Shown here one piece after another: positions 36,501 to 49,411 of a stretch of 64,000 nt of DNA (the first letter of the stretch is position 1; every line of letters starts with the position of its first letter). The stretch lies in contig CM072802.1 in assembly GCA_037013495.1 (NCBI GenBank), positions 63,659,483-63,723,482 of the forward strand, read 5' to 3'. This DNA comes from Hippophae tibetana. Lineage: Eukaryota > Streptophyta > Magnoliopsida > Rosales > Elaeagnaceae. The notes beneath the pieces were generated by a model. The model was not told the DNA's origin and did not search any database. It saw only the letters and a program-made list of their open reading frames with translations. The translations under genes were made by a program, and so were the position numbers.

Positions 36501-38281
36501 CATGATTTTCCGAGAGTTCAAAAAATAACTAAAAGTACTTCCCATGTCCATAAGAATATGAAACTTTGCAGTATGTGATCAAATATTATTCCAAACATTT
36601 GGGCAAAAAATCGCCCATGAATTGCATCGTTTGACACGAGTTTGCCCACGGGGTGTTAGACATGCCTATCCATAACCCACATAGTAACACCCGAAAACGA
36701 GCATTCCTTGTCATCTTCGTATTTTTACCGTGCCGAACCTGATGTTTCGTGATCAATAAATCATAGAAGATGAAAGGAATTGCGTCCTATAAGAACCGAC
36801 AATTTTGGACGAATTTTATATTTTTCATGATTTTCCGAGAGTTAAAAAATAACTAAAAATACTTCCAATGTCCATAAGATTATGAAAATTTGTAGTATGT
36901 GATCAAATATTATTCCAAACAGGTGTACAAAAAATCGCCCAAGAATTCCATCATTTTCACGAGTTTGCCCACGGGGTGTTAGACATGCCTATCAATGCCC
37001 CACATTGTGGCACCCGAAAACGAGCTTTCCTTGTCATCTTCGTATTTTTACCGTGCTAAACCTGATGTTTCGTGATCAATAAATCATAGAGGATGAAAGG
37101 AATTGGGTCCAAGAAGAACCGACAATTTGGACGAATTTTCTATTTTTCACGATTTTCCGAGAGTACAAAAAATAACTAAAAGTACTTCCCATGTCCATAA
37201 GAATATGAAACTTTGCAGTATGTGATCAAATATTATTACAAACAAATGGGCAAAAAATCGCCCAAGAATTCCATCGTTTGACATGAGTTTTCCCACGGGG
37301 TGTTAGACATGCCTATCAATGCCCACATAGTGGCACACGAAAACGAACATTCCTTGTCATCTTCGTATTTTTACTGTGCCAAACCTGATGTTTCGTGATC
37401 AATAAATCATATAGGATGAAAGGAATTGCGTCCAACAAGAACCGACAATTTTGGATGAATTTTATATTTTTCATGAATTTCCGAGAGTTCAAAAAATAAC
37501 TAAAAATAATTCCCATGTCCATAAGATTATGAAAATTTGTAGTATGTAATCAAATATTATTCCAAACAGGTGTGCAAAAAATCGCCCAAGAATTCCATAG
37601 TTTTCACAAGGTTGCCCACGGGGTGTTGGACATGCCTATCAATGCCACACATAGTGGCACCCGAAAACGAGAATTCCTTGTCATCTTCGTATTTTTACCG
37701 TGCCAAACCTGATGTTTCGTGATTAATAAATCCTAGAGGATGAAAGAAATTGCGTCCAATAAGAACCGACAATTTTGAACGAGTTTTATATTTTTCATGA
37801 TTCTCCGAGAGTTCAAAAAATAACTAAAAATACTTCCAATGTCCATAAGATTATGAAAATTTGTAGTATGTGATCAAATATTATTCCAAACAGGTGTGCA
37901 AAAAATCGCCCAAGAATTCCATCGTTTTCACGAGTTTGCCCACGGGGTGTTAGACATGCCTATCAATGCTCCACATAGTGGCACCCGAAAACGAGAATTC
38001 CTTGTCATCTTCGTATTTTTACCATGCCAAACCTGATGTTTCGTGATTAATAAATCCTAAAGGATGAAAGGAATTGCGTCCAACAAGAACCGACAATTTT
38101 GGACGAATTTTATATTTTTCATGAATTTCCGAGAGTTCAAAAAATAACTAAAAATAATTCCCATGTCCATAACATTATGAAAATTTATGTATGTGATCAA
38201 ATATTATTCCAAACATGTGTGCAAAAAATCGCCCAAGAATTCCATCGTTTTCACGAGTTTTCCCACGGGGTGTTAGACATG
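31801..38281. repeat. Higher-order repeat C, copy 1 (20 monomers, 6481 bp)
   Basis: Tandem partner of 38282-44760. The offset is 6481 at the left end and 6478 at the right end; the drift comes from small indels such as gaaccgatttgg near 41983. This unit starts inside repeat B copy 2, so it includes only the right half of the nested four-monomer pair. It then runs through the ccacaagtg, gagaattaaaag block near 34.05-34.25 kb and the agtaacacccg monomers to the tttatgtatgtgatc monomer near 38190. Confidence 0.88.
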
Positions 38282-41200
38282 CCTATCAATGCCCCACAAA
38301 GTGGCACCCGAAAACGAGCATTCCATGTCATCTATGTATTTTTACCATGGCAAACCTTATGTTTCGTGATCAATAAATCATAGAAAATGAAAGGAATTGC
38401 GTCCAACAAGAACCGTCAATTTTGGACGAATTTTCTATTTTTCATGATTTTCCGGGAGTTCAAAAAATAACTAAAAATACTTTCCATGTCCATAAGATTA
38501 TGAAACTTTGCCGTATGTGATCAAATATTATTCCAAACAGTTGGGCAAAAAATGGCCCAAGAATTCCATCGTTTGACAGGAGTTTTCGCACGGGGTGTTA
38601 GACATGCCTATCAATGCCCCACATAGTGGCACCCTAAAACCAGCATTCCTTGTCATCTTCGTATTTTTACCGTGCCAAAAAAGATGTTTCGTGATCTATA
38701 AATCGTAGAGGATGAAAGGAATTGCGTCCAACAAGAACCGACAATTTTGGACGAATTTTCTATTTTTCATGATTTTCTGAGAGTTCAAAAAATAACTAAA
38801 AATACTTCCCAAGTCCATAAGATTATTAAAATTTGCAGTATGTGATCAAATATTATTCCAAACAGTTGGGCAAAAGATCGCCGAAGAATTCCATCGTTTG
38901 ACACGAGTTTTCTAACGGGGTGTTAGACATGCTTATCAATGCCCCACATATTGGCACCCGAAAACGAGCATTCCTTGTCATCTTCGCATTTTTACCATGA
39001 GAAACCTTATGTTTCGTGATCAATAAATCATAGAGGATGAAAGGAATTTGCGTCCAACAAGAACCGACAATTTTGGACGAATTTTTTATTTTTCATGATT
39101 TTCCGAGAGTTAAAAAAATAACTAAAACTACTTCCTATGTCCATAAGATTATGAAACTTTGCAGTATGTGATCAAATATTATTCCAAACAGTTGGGCAAA
39201 AAACGCCCAAGAATTCCATCATTTGACACGAGTTTGCCCACAAGTGTTAGACATGCCTATCAATGCCCTACAAAGTGGCACCCGAAAACGAGCATTCCTT
39301 GTCATCTATGTATTTTTACCATGACAAACCTTATGTTTCGTGATAAAAAAATCATAGAGGATGAAAGGAATTGCGTCCAACAAGAACCGACAATTTTGGA
39401 CGAATTTTCTATTTTTCATGATTTTCCGAGAGTTAAAAAAATAACTAAAAATACTTCCCATGTCCATAAGATTATGAAAATTTGTATTATGTGATCAAAT
39501 ATTATTCCAAAGAGGTCTGCAAAAAATCGCCCAATAATTCCATCGTTTTCACGAGTTTGCCCACGGGGTGTTAGACATGCCTATCAATGCCCCACAAATT
39601 GGCACCCGAAAACGAGCATTCCATGTCATCTATGTATTTTTACCATGGCAAACCTTATGTTTCGTGATCAATAAATCATAGAAGATGAAAGGAATGGCGA
39701 CCAACAAGAACCGTCAATTTTGGACGAATTTTCTATTTTTCATGATTTTCCGGGAGTTCAAAAAATAACTAAAAATACTTTCCATGTCCATAAGATTATG
39801 AAACTTTGCAGTATGTGATCAAATATTATTCCAAACAGTTGGGCAAAAAATGGCCCAAGAATTCCATCGTTTGACACGAGTTTTCCCACGGGGTGTTAGA
39901 CATGCCTATCAATGCCCCACATAGTGGCACCCTAAAACCAGCATTCCTTGTCATCTTCGTATTTTTACCGTGCCAAACAAGATGTTTCGTGATCTATAAA
40001 TCGTAGAGGATGAAAGGAATTGCGTCCAACAAGAACCGACAATTTTGGACGAATTTTATATTTTTCATGATTTTCCGAGAGTTAAAAAAATAACTAAAAA
40101 TACTTCCCATGTCCATAAGATTATGAATATTTGTATTATGTGATCAAATATTATTCCAAACAGGTCTGCAAAAAATCGCCCAATAATTCCATCGTTTTCA
40201 CGAGTTTGCCCATGGGGTGTTAAACATGCCTATCAATGCCCCAAAAAGTGGCACCCGAAAACGAGCATTCCTTGTCATCTATGTATTTTTACCATGACAA
40301 ACCTTATGTTTCGTGATCAATAAATCATAGAGGATGAAAGGAATTGCGTCCAACAAGAACCGACAATTTTGGACGAATTTTGTATTTTTCATGATTTTCC
40401 GAGAGTTAAAAAAATAACTAAAACTACTTCCCATGTCCATAAGATTATGAAACTTTGCAGTATGTGATAAAATATTATTCCAAACAGTTGGGCAAAAAAT
40501 CGCCCAAGAATTCCATCATTTGACACGAGTTTGCCCACAAGTGTTAGACATGCCTATTAATGCCCCACATAGTGGCACCCGAAAACGAGCATTCCTTGTG
40601 ATCTTCGTATTTTTACCGTGCCAAACCCGATATTTCGTGATCAATAAATCATAGAGAATTAAAAGAATTGCGTCCAACAAGAACCGACAATTTTGGACGA
40701 ATTTTATATTTTTCATTATTTTCGAGAGTTCAAAAAATAACTAAATATACTTCCCATATCCATAATTTTGTGAAAATTTGTAGTATGTGTTCAAATATTA
40801 TTCCAAACAGGTGTGCAAAACATCGCCCAAGAATTCTATCGTTTGATATGACTTTGCCCACGGGGTATTAGACATGCCTATCAATGCCCCACATAGTGGC
40901 ACCCGAAAACGAGCATTTCTTGTCATCTTCGTATTTTTACCGCGCCAAACCTGATGTTTTGTGATCAATAAATCATAGAGGATGAAAGGAATTGCGTCCA
41001 ATAAGAACCGACAATTTTGGACGAATTTTATATTTTTCATGATTTTCCGAGAGTTAAAAAAATAACTAAAAATATTCTCCATGTCCATACGGTTATGAAA
41101 CTTTGCAGTATGTGATCAAATATTATTCCAAACAGGTGTGCAACAAATCGCCCAAGAATTCCATCGTTTGACACGAGTTTGCCCACGGGGTGTTAGACAT

Positions 41201-44200
41201 GCCTATCAATGCCCCCACATAGTAACACCCGAAAACGAGCATTCCTTGTCATCTTCGTATTTTTACCGTGCCGAACCTGATGTTTCATGATCAATAAATC
41301 ATAGAGGATGAAAGGAATTGCATCCAACAAGAACCGACAATTTTGGACGAATTTTATATTTTTCATGATTTTTCGAGAGTTTAAAAAATAACTAAAAGTA
41401 CTTCCCATGTCCATAAGAATATGAAACTTTGCAGTATGTGATCAAATATTATTCCAAACATTTGGGCAAAAAATCGCCCATGAATTGCATCGTTTGACAC
41501 GAGTTTGCCCACGGGGTGTTAGACATGCCTATCAATACCCCACATAGTAACACCCGAAAACGAGCATTCCTTGTCATCTTCGTATTTTTACCGTGCCGAA
41601 CCTGATGTTTCGTGATCAATAAATCATAGAAGATGAAAGGAATTGCGTCCTATAAGAACCGACAATTTTGGACGAATTTTATATTTTTCATGATTTTCCG
41701 AGAGTTAAAAAATAACTAAAAATACTTCCAATGTCCATAAGATTATGAAAATTTGTAGTATGTGATCAAATATTATTCCAAACAGGTGTGCAAAAAATCG
41801 CCCAAGAATTCCATCATTTTCACGAGTTTGCCCACGGGGTGTTAGACATGCCTATCAATGCCCCACATTGTGGCACCCGAAAACGAGCTTTCCTTGTCAT
41901 CTTCGTATTTTTACCGTGTTAAACCTGATGTTTCGTGATCAATAAATCATAGAGGATGAAAGGAATTGGGTCCAAGAAGAACCGATTTGGACGAATTTTC
42001 TATTTTTCACGATTTTCCGAGAGTTCAAAAAATAACTAAAAGTACTTCCCATGTCCATAAGAATATGAAACTTTGCAGTATGTGATCAAATATTATTCCA
42101 AACAAATGGGCAAAAAATCGCCCAAGAATTCCATCGTTTGACATGAGTTTGTCCACGGGGTGTTAGACATGCCTATCAATGCCCACATAGTGGCACACGA
42201 AAACGAACATTCCTTGTCATCTTCGTATTTTTACTGTGCCAAACCTGATGTTTCGTGATCAATAAATCGTATAGGATGAAAGGAATTGCGTCCAACAAGA
42301 ACCGACAATTTTGTACGAATTTTATATTTTTCATGAATTTCCGAGAGTTCAAAAAATAACTAAAAATAATTCCCATGTCCATAAGATTATGAAAATTTGT
42401 AGTATGTGATCAAATATTATTCCAAACAGGTGTGCAAAAAATCGCCCAAGAATTAAATAGTTTTCACAAGGATTCCCACGGGGTGTTAGACATGCCTATC
42501 AATACCCCACATAGTGGCACCCGAAAACGAGAATTCATTGTCATCTTCGTATTTTTACCGTGCCAAACCTGATGTTTCGTGATTAATAAATCCTAGAGGA
42601 TGAAAGGAATTGCGTCCAATAAGAACAGACAATTTTGGACGAATTTTATATTTTTCATGATTTTCCGAGAGTTAAAAAAAAACTAATCATACTTCCCATG
42701 TTCATAAGATTATGAAAATTTGTAGTATGTGATAAAATATTATTCCAAACAGGTGTGCAAAAAACCGCCCAAGAATTACATCGTTTTCACGAGTTTTCCC
42801 ACAGGGTATTAGACATGACTATCAATGCCCCACATAGTGGCACCCGAAAACGAGCATTACTTGTCATCTTCGTATTTTTACCGTGACAAACTTGATGTTT
42901 CCTGGTCAATAAATCATAGAGGATGAAAGGAATTGCGTCCAATAAGAACCGACAATTTTGGACGAATTTTATATTTTTCATGATTTTCCGAGAGTTCAAA
43001 AAATAACTAAAAGTACTTCCCATGTCCATAAGAATATGAAACTTTGTAGTATGTGATCAAATATTATTCCAAACATTTGGGCAAAAAATCGCCCATGAAT
43101 TGCATCGTTTGACACGAGTTTGCCCACGGGGTGTTAGACATGCCTATCAATAACCCACATAGTAACACCCGAAAACGAGCATTCCTTGTCATCTTCGTAT
43201 TTTTACCGTGCCGAACTTGATGTTTCGTGATCAATAAATCATAGAAGATGAAAGGAATTGCGTCCTATAAGAACCGACAATTTGGGACGAATTTTATATT
43301 TTTCATGATTTTCCGAGAGTTCAAAAATAACTAAAAATACTTCCAATGTCCATAAGATTATGAAAATTTGTAGTATGTGATCAAATATTATTCCAAACAG
43401 GTGTACAAAAAATCGCCCAAGAATTCCATCATTTTCACGAGTTTGCCCACGGGGTGTTAGACATGCCTATCAATGCCCCACATTGTGGCACCCGAAAACG
43501 AGCTTTCCTTGTCATCTTCGTATTTTTACCGTGCTAAACCTGATGTTTCGTGATCAATAAATCATAGAGGATGAAAGGAATTGGGTCCAAGAAGAACCGA
43601 CAATTTGGACGAATTTTCTATTTTTCACGATTTTCCGAGAGTTCAAAAAATAACTAAAAGTACTTCCCATGTCCATAAGAATATGAAACTTTGCAGTATA
43701 TTATCAAATATTATTCCAAACAAATGGGCAAAAAATCGCCCAAGAATTCCATCGTTTGACATGAGTTTGCGCACGGGGTGTTAGACATGCCTATCAATGC
43801 CCACATAGTGGCACACGAAAACGAACATTCCTTGTCATCTTCGTATTTTTACTGTGCCAAACCTGATGTTTCGTGATCAATAAATCATATAGGATGAAAG
43901 GAATTGCGTCCAACAAGAACCGACAATTTTGGATGAATTTTATATTTTTCATGAATTTCCGAGAGTTCAAAAAATAACTAAAAATAATTCCCATGTCCAT
44001 AAGATTATGAAAATTTGTAGTATGTAATCAAATATTATTCCAAACAGGTGTGCAAAAAATCGCCCAAGAATTCCATCGTTTTCACGAGTTTGCCCACGGG
44101 GTGTTAGACATGCCTATCAATGCCCCACATTGTGGCACCCGAAAACGAGCATTCCTTGTCATCTTCGTATTTTTACCGTGCCAAACCTGATGTTTCGTGA

Positions 44201-44760
44201 TTAATAAATCCTAGAGGATGAAAGGAATTGCGTCCAATAAGAACCGACAATTTTGGACGAGTTTTATATTTTTCATGATTTTCCGATAGTTCAAAAAATA
44301 ACTAAAAATACTTCCAATGTCCATAAGATTATGAAAATTTGTAGTATGTGATCAAATATTATTCCAAACAGGTGTGCAAAAAATCGCCCAAGAATTCCAT
44401 CGTTTTCACGAGTTTGCCCACGGGGTGTTAGACATGCCTATCAATGCTCCACATAGTGGCACCCGAAAACGAGAATTCCTTGTCATCTTCGTATTTTTAC
44501 CGTGCCAAACCTGATGTTTCGTGATTAATAAATCCTAAAGGATGAAAGGAATTGCGTCCAACAAGAACCGACAATTTTGGACGAATTTTATATTTTTCAT
44601 GAATTTCCGAGAGTTCAAAAAATAACTAAAAATAATTCCCATGTCCATAACATTATGAAAATTTATGTATGTGATCAAATATTATTCCAAACAGGTGTGC
44701 AAAAAATCGCCCAAGAATTCCATCGTTTTCACGAGTTTGCCCACGGGGTGTTAGACATGC
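38282..44760. repeat. Higher-order repeat C, copy 2 (20 monomers, ~6479 bp)
   Basis: It starts in the conserved word gcctatcaatgccccaca, where the tttatgtatgtgatc monomer (about 38190) is joined to a catggcaaacc monomer. It stays in register with copy 1 throughout. Differences are scattered, apart from a cluster of changes around 35630-35690 against 42110-42165: copy 1 reads catcattttcacgag and copy 2 reads catcgtttgacatgag. The cluster looks like a short conversion patch. After about 44760 the sequence passes to the acattgtgg monomer type. Confidence 0.88.
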
Positions 44761-47700
44761 CTATCAATGCCCCACATTGTGGCACCCGAAAACGAGCATT
44801 CCTTGTCATCTTTGAATTTTTACCGTGCTAAACCTGATGTTTCGTGATCAATAAATCATAGAGGATGAAAGGAATTGGGTCCAAGAAGAACCGACAATTT
44901 GGACGAATTTTCTATTTTTCACGATTTTCCGAGAGTTCAAAAAATAACTAAAAGTACTTCCCATGTCCATAAGAATATGAAACTTTGCAGTATGTGATCA
45001 AATATTATTCCAAACAGTTGGGCAAAAAATCGCCCAAGAATTCCATCGTTTGACATGAATTTGCCCATGGGGTGTTAGACATGCCTATCAATGCCCACAT
45101 AGTAGCACACGAAAACGAGCATTCCTTGTCATCTTCGTATTTTTACTGAGCCAAACCTGATGTTTCGTGATCAATAAATCATATAGGATGAAAGGAATTG
45201 CGTCCAACAAGAACCGACAATTTTGGATGAATTTTATATTTTTCATGAATTTCCGAGAGTTCAAAAAATAACTAAAAATAATTCCCATGTCCATAAGATT
45301 ATGAAAATATGTAGTATGTGATCAAATATTATTCCAAACAGGTGTGCAAAAAATCGCCCAAGAATTTCATAGTTTTCACAAGGTTGCCCACGGGGTGTTA
45401 CACATGCCTATCAATGCCACACATAGTGGCACCCGAAAACGAGAATTCCTTGTCATCTTCGTATTTTTACCGTGCCAAACCTGATGTTTCGTGATTAATA
45501 AATCCTAAAGGATGAAAGGAATTGCGTCCAATAAGAACCGACAATTTTGGACAAATTTTATATTTTTCAGGATTTTCCGAGAGTTCAAAAAATAACTAAT
45601 AATACTTCCAATGTCCATAAGATTATGAAAATTTGTAGTGTGTGATCAAATATTATTCCAAACAGGTGTGCAAAAAATCGCCCAAGAATTCCATCGTTTT
45701 CACGAGTTTGCCCACGGGGTGTTAGACATGCCTATCAATGCCCCACATTGTGGCACCCGAAAACGAGCATTCCTTGTCATATTCGTATTTTTACCGTGCT
45801 AAAACTGATGTTTCGTGATCAATAAATCATAGAGGATGAAAGGAATTGGGTCCAAGAAGAACCGACAATTTGGAAATATTTTCTATTTTTCGTGATTTTC
45901 CGAGAGTTCAAAAAATAACTAAAAGTACTTCCCATGTCCAAAAGAATATGAAACTTTGCAGTATGTGATCAAATATTATTACAAACAGTTGGGTAAAAAA
46001 TCGCCCAAGAATTCCATCGTTTGACATGAATTTGCCCACGGGGTGTTAGACATGCCTATAAATGCCCACACAGTGGCACACGAAAACGAGCATTCCTTGT
46101 CATCTTCGTATTTTTACTGTGCCAAACCTGATGTTTCGTAATCAATAAATCATATAGGGTGAAAGGAATTGCGTCGAACAAGAACCGACAATTTTGGACG
46201 AATTTTATATTTTTCATGAATTTCCGAGAGTTCAAAAAATAACTAAAAATAATTCCCATGTCCATAAGATTATGAAAATTTGTAGTATGTGATCAAATAT
46301 TATTCCAAACAGGTGTGCAAAAAATCGCCCAAGAATTCCATAGTTTTCACAAGGTTGCCCACGGGGTGTTAGACATGCCTATCAATACCCCACATAGTGG
46401 CACCCGAAAACGAGAATTCCTTGTCATCTTCGTATTTCTACCGTGCCAAACCTGATGTTTCGTGATTAATAAATCCAAGAGGATGAAAGGAATTGCGTCC
46501 AATAAGAACCGACAATTTTATACGAATTTTATATTTTTCAGGATTTTCCGAGAGTTAAAAAAATAACTAATCATACTTCCCATGATCATAAGGTTATGAA
46601 ATTTTGTAGTATGTGATCAAATATTATTCCAAACAGGTGTGCACAAAATCGCCCAAGAATTACATCGTTTTCACGAGTTTTCCCACAGGGTGTTAGACAT
46701 GACTATCAATGCCCCACATATTGGCACCCGAAAACGAGCATTCCTTGTCATAATCGTATTTTTACCGTGACAAACGTGATGTTTCGTGATCAATAAATCA
46801 TATAGGATGAAAGGAATTGCGTCCAACAAGAACCGACAATTTTGGACGAATTTTATATTTTTCATGAATTTCCGAGAGTTCAAAAAATAACTAAAAATAA
46901 TTCCCATGTCCATAACATTATGAAAATTTGTAGTATGTTATCAAATATTATTCCAAACAGGTGTGCAAAAAATCGCCCAAGAATTCCATAGTTTTCACAA
47001 GGTTGCCCACGGGGTGTTAGACATGCCTATAAATACCCCACATAGTGGCACCCAAAAACGAGAATTCCTTGTCATTTTCATATTTTTACCCTGCCAAACC
47101 TGATGTTTCGTGATTAATAAATCCTAGAGGATGAAAGGAATTGCGTCCAATAAGAACCGACAATTTTGGACGAATTTTATATTTTTCATGATTTTCCGAG
47201 AGTTCAAAAAAACTAATCATAATTCCCATGTCCATAAGATTATGAAAATTTGTAGTATGTGATCAAATATTATTCCAAACAGGTGTGCAAAAAATCGCCC
47301 AAGAATTCCATAGTTTCCACGAGTTTGCCCACAGGGTGTTAGACATGCCTATCAATACCCCACATAGTGGCACCCGAAAACGAGAATTCATTGTCATCTT
47401 CGTATTTTTACCGTGCCAAACCTGATGTTTCGTGATTAATAAATCCTAGAGGATGAAAGGAATTGCGTCCAATAAGAACAGACAATTTTGGACGAATTTT
47501 ATATTTTTCATGATTTTCCGAGAGTTAAAAAAAAAACTAATCATACTTCCCATGTTCATAAGATTATGAAAATTTGTAGTATGTGATCAAATATTATTCC
47601 AAACAGGTGTGCAAAAAACCGCCCAAGAATTACATCGTTTTCACGAGTTTTCCCACAGGGTGTTAGACATGACTATCAATGACCCACATAGTGGCACCCG

Positions 47701-49411
47701 AAAACGAGCATTACTTGTCATCTTTGTATTTTTACCGTGACAAACTTGATGTTTCCTGATCAATAAATCATAGAGGATGAAAGGAATTGCGTCCAATAAG
47801 AACCGACAATTTTGGACGAATTTTATATTTTTCATGATTTTCCGAGAGTTCAAAAAATAACTAAAAGTACTTCCCATGTCCATAAGAATATGAAACTTTG
47901 CAGTATGTGATCAAATATTATTCCAAACATTTGGGCAAAAAATCGCCCATGAATTGCATCGTTTGACACGAGTTTGCCCACGGGGTGTTAGATATGCCTA
48001 CCAATACCCCACATAGTAACACCCGAAAACGAGCATTACTTGTCATCTTCGTATTTTTACCGTGCCGAACCTGATGTTTCGTGATCAATAAATCATAGAA
48101 GATGAAAGGAATTGCGTCCTATAAGAACCGACAATTTTGGACGAATTTTATATTTTTCATGATTTTCCGAGAGTTAAAAAATAACTAAAAATACTTCCAA
48201 TGTCCATAAGATTATGAAAATTTGTAGTATGTGATCAAATATTATTCCAAACAGGTGTGCAAAAAATCGCCCAAGAATTCCATCATTTTCACGAGTTTGC
48301 CCACGGGGTGTTAGACATGCCTATCAATGCCCCACATTGTGGCACCCGAAAACGAGCATTACTTGTCATCTTCGTATTTTTACCGTGACAAACTTGATGT
48401 TTCCTGATCAATAAATCATAGAGGATGAAAGGAATTGCGTCCAATAAGAACCGACAATTTGGACGAATTTTCTATTTTTCACGATTTTGTTCAAAAAATA
48501 ACTAAAAGTACTTCCCATGTCCATAAGAATATGAAACTTTGCAGTATGTGATCAAATATTATTCCAAACAAATGGGCAAAAAATCGCCCAAGAATTCCAT
48601 CGTTTGACATGAGTTTGCCCACGGGGTGTTAGACATGCCTATCAATGCCCACATAGTGGCACACGAAAACGAACATTCCTTGTCATCTTCGTATTTTTAC
48701 TGTGCCAAACCTGATGTTTCGTGATCAATAAATCATATAGGATGAAAGGAATTGCGTCCAACAAGAACCGACAATTTTGGACGAATTTTATATTTTTCAT
48801 GAATTTCCGAGAGTTCAAAAAATAACTAAAAATAATTCCCATGTCCATAAGATTATGAAAATTTGTAGTATGTGATCAAATATTATTCCAAACAGGTGTG
48901 CAAAAAATCGCCCAAGAATTCCATAGTTTTCACAAGGATTCCCACGGGGTGTTAGACATGCCTATCAATACCCCACATAGTGGCACCCGAAAACGAGAAT
49001 TCATTGTCATCTTCGTATTTTTACCGTGCCAAACCTGATGTTTCGTGATTAATAAATCCTAGAGGATGAAAGGAATTGCGTCCAATAAGAACAGACAATT
49101 TTGGACGAATTTTATATTTTTCATGATTTTCCGAGAGTTAAAAAAAAAACTAATCATACTTCCCATGTTCATAAGATTATGAAAATTTGTAGTATGTGAT
49201 CAAATATTATTCCAAACAGGTGTGCAAAAAACCGCCCAAGAATTACATCGTTTTCACGAGTTTTCCCACAGGGTGTTAGACATGACTATCAATGCCCCAC
49301 ATAGTGGCACCCGAAAACGAGCATTACTTGTCATCTTCGTATTTTTACCGTGACAAACTTGATGTTTCCTGATCAATAAATCATAGAGGATGAAAGGAAT
49401 TGCGTCCAATA
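44761..49411. repeat. Mosaic satellite segment (~14 monomers)
   Basis: It is built almost only from cttcgta-type monomers: cataattccc, gagaattcc, aactaatcatacttcc, agtaacacccg and gcattacttgtc. Positions about 46.0-46.9 kb correspond to 51.5-52.4 kb (offset 5496) and to 61.3-62.1 kb (offset 15211). Positions about 47.34-48.31 kb correspond to 42.48-43.45 kb. Positions 47336-47868 recur at 48948-49480 (offset 1612, five monomers). A small deletion lies near 48488 (cacgattttgttc). No non-satellite sequence is present. Confidence 0.82.

Noticed and set aside
48470-48500. Deletion in the cacgattttgttc word as a possible insertion scar
   Set aside because: It is a simple loss of about 8 bp within one monomer, with no duplicated flanks and no added sequence.
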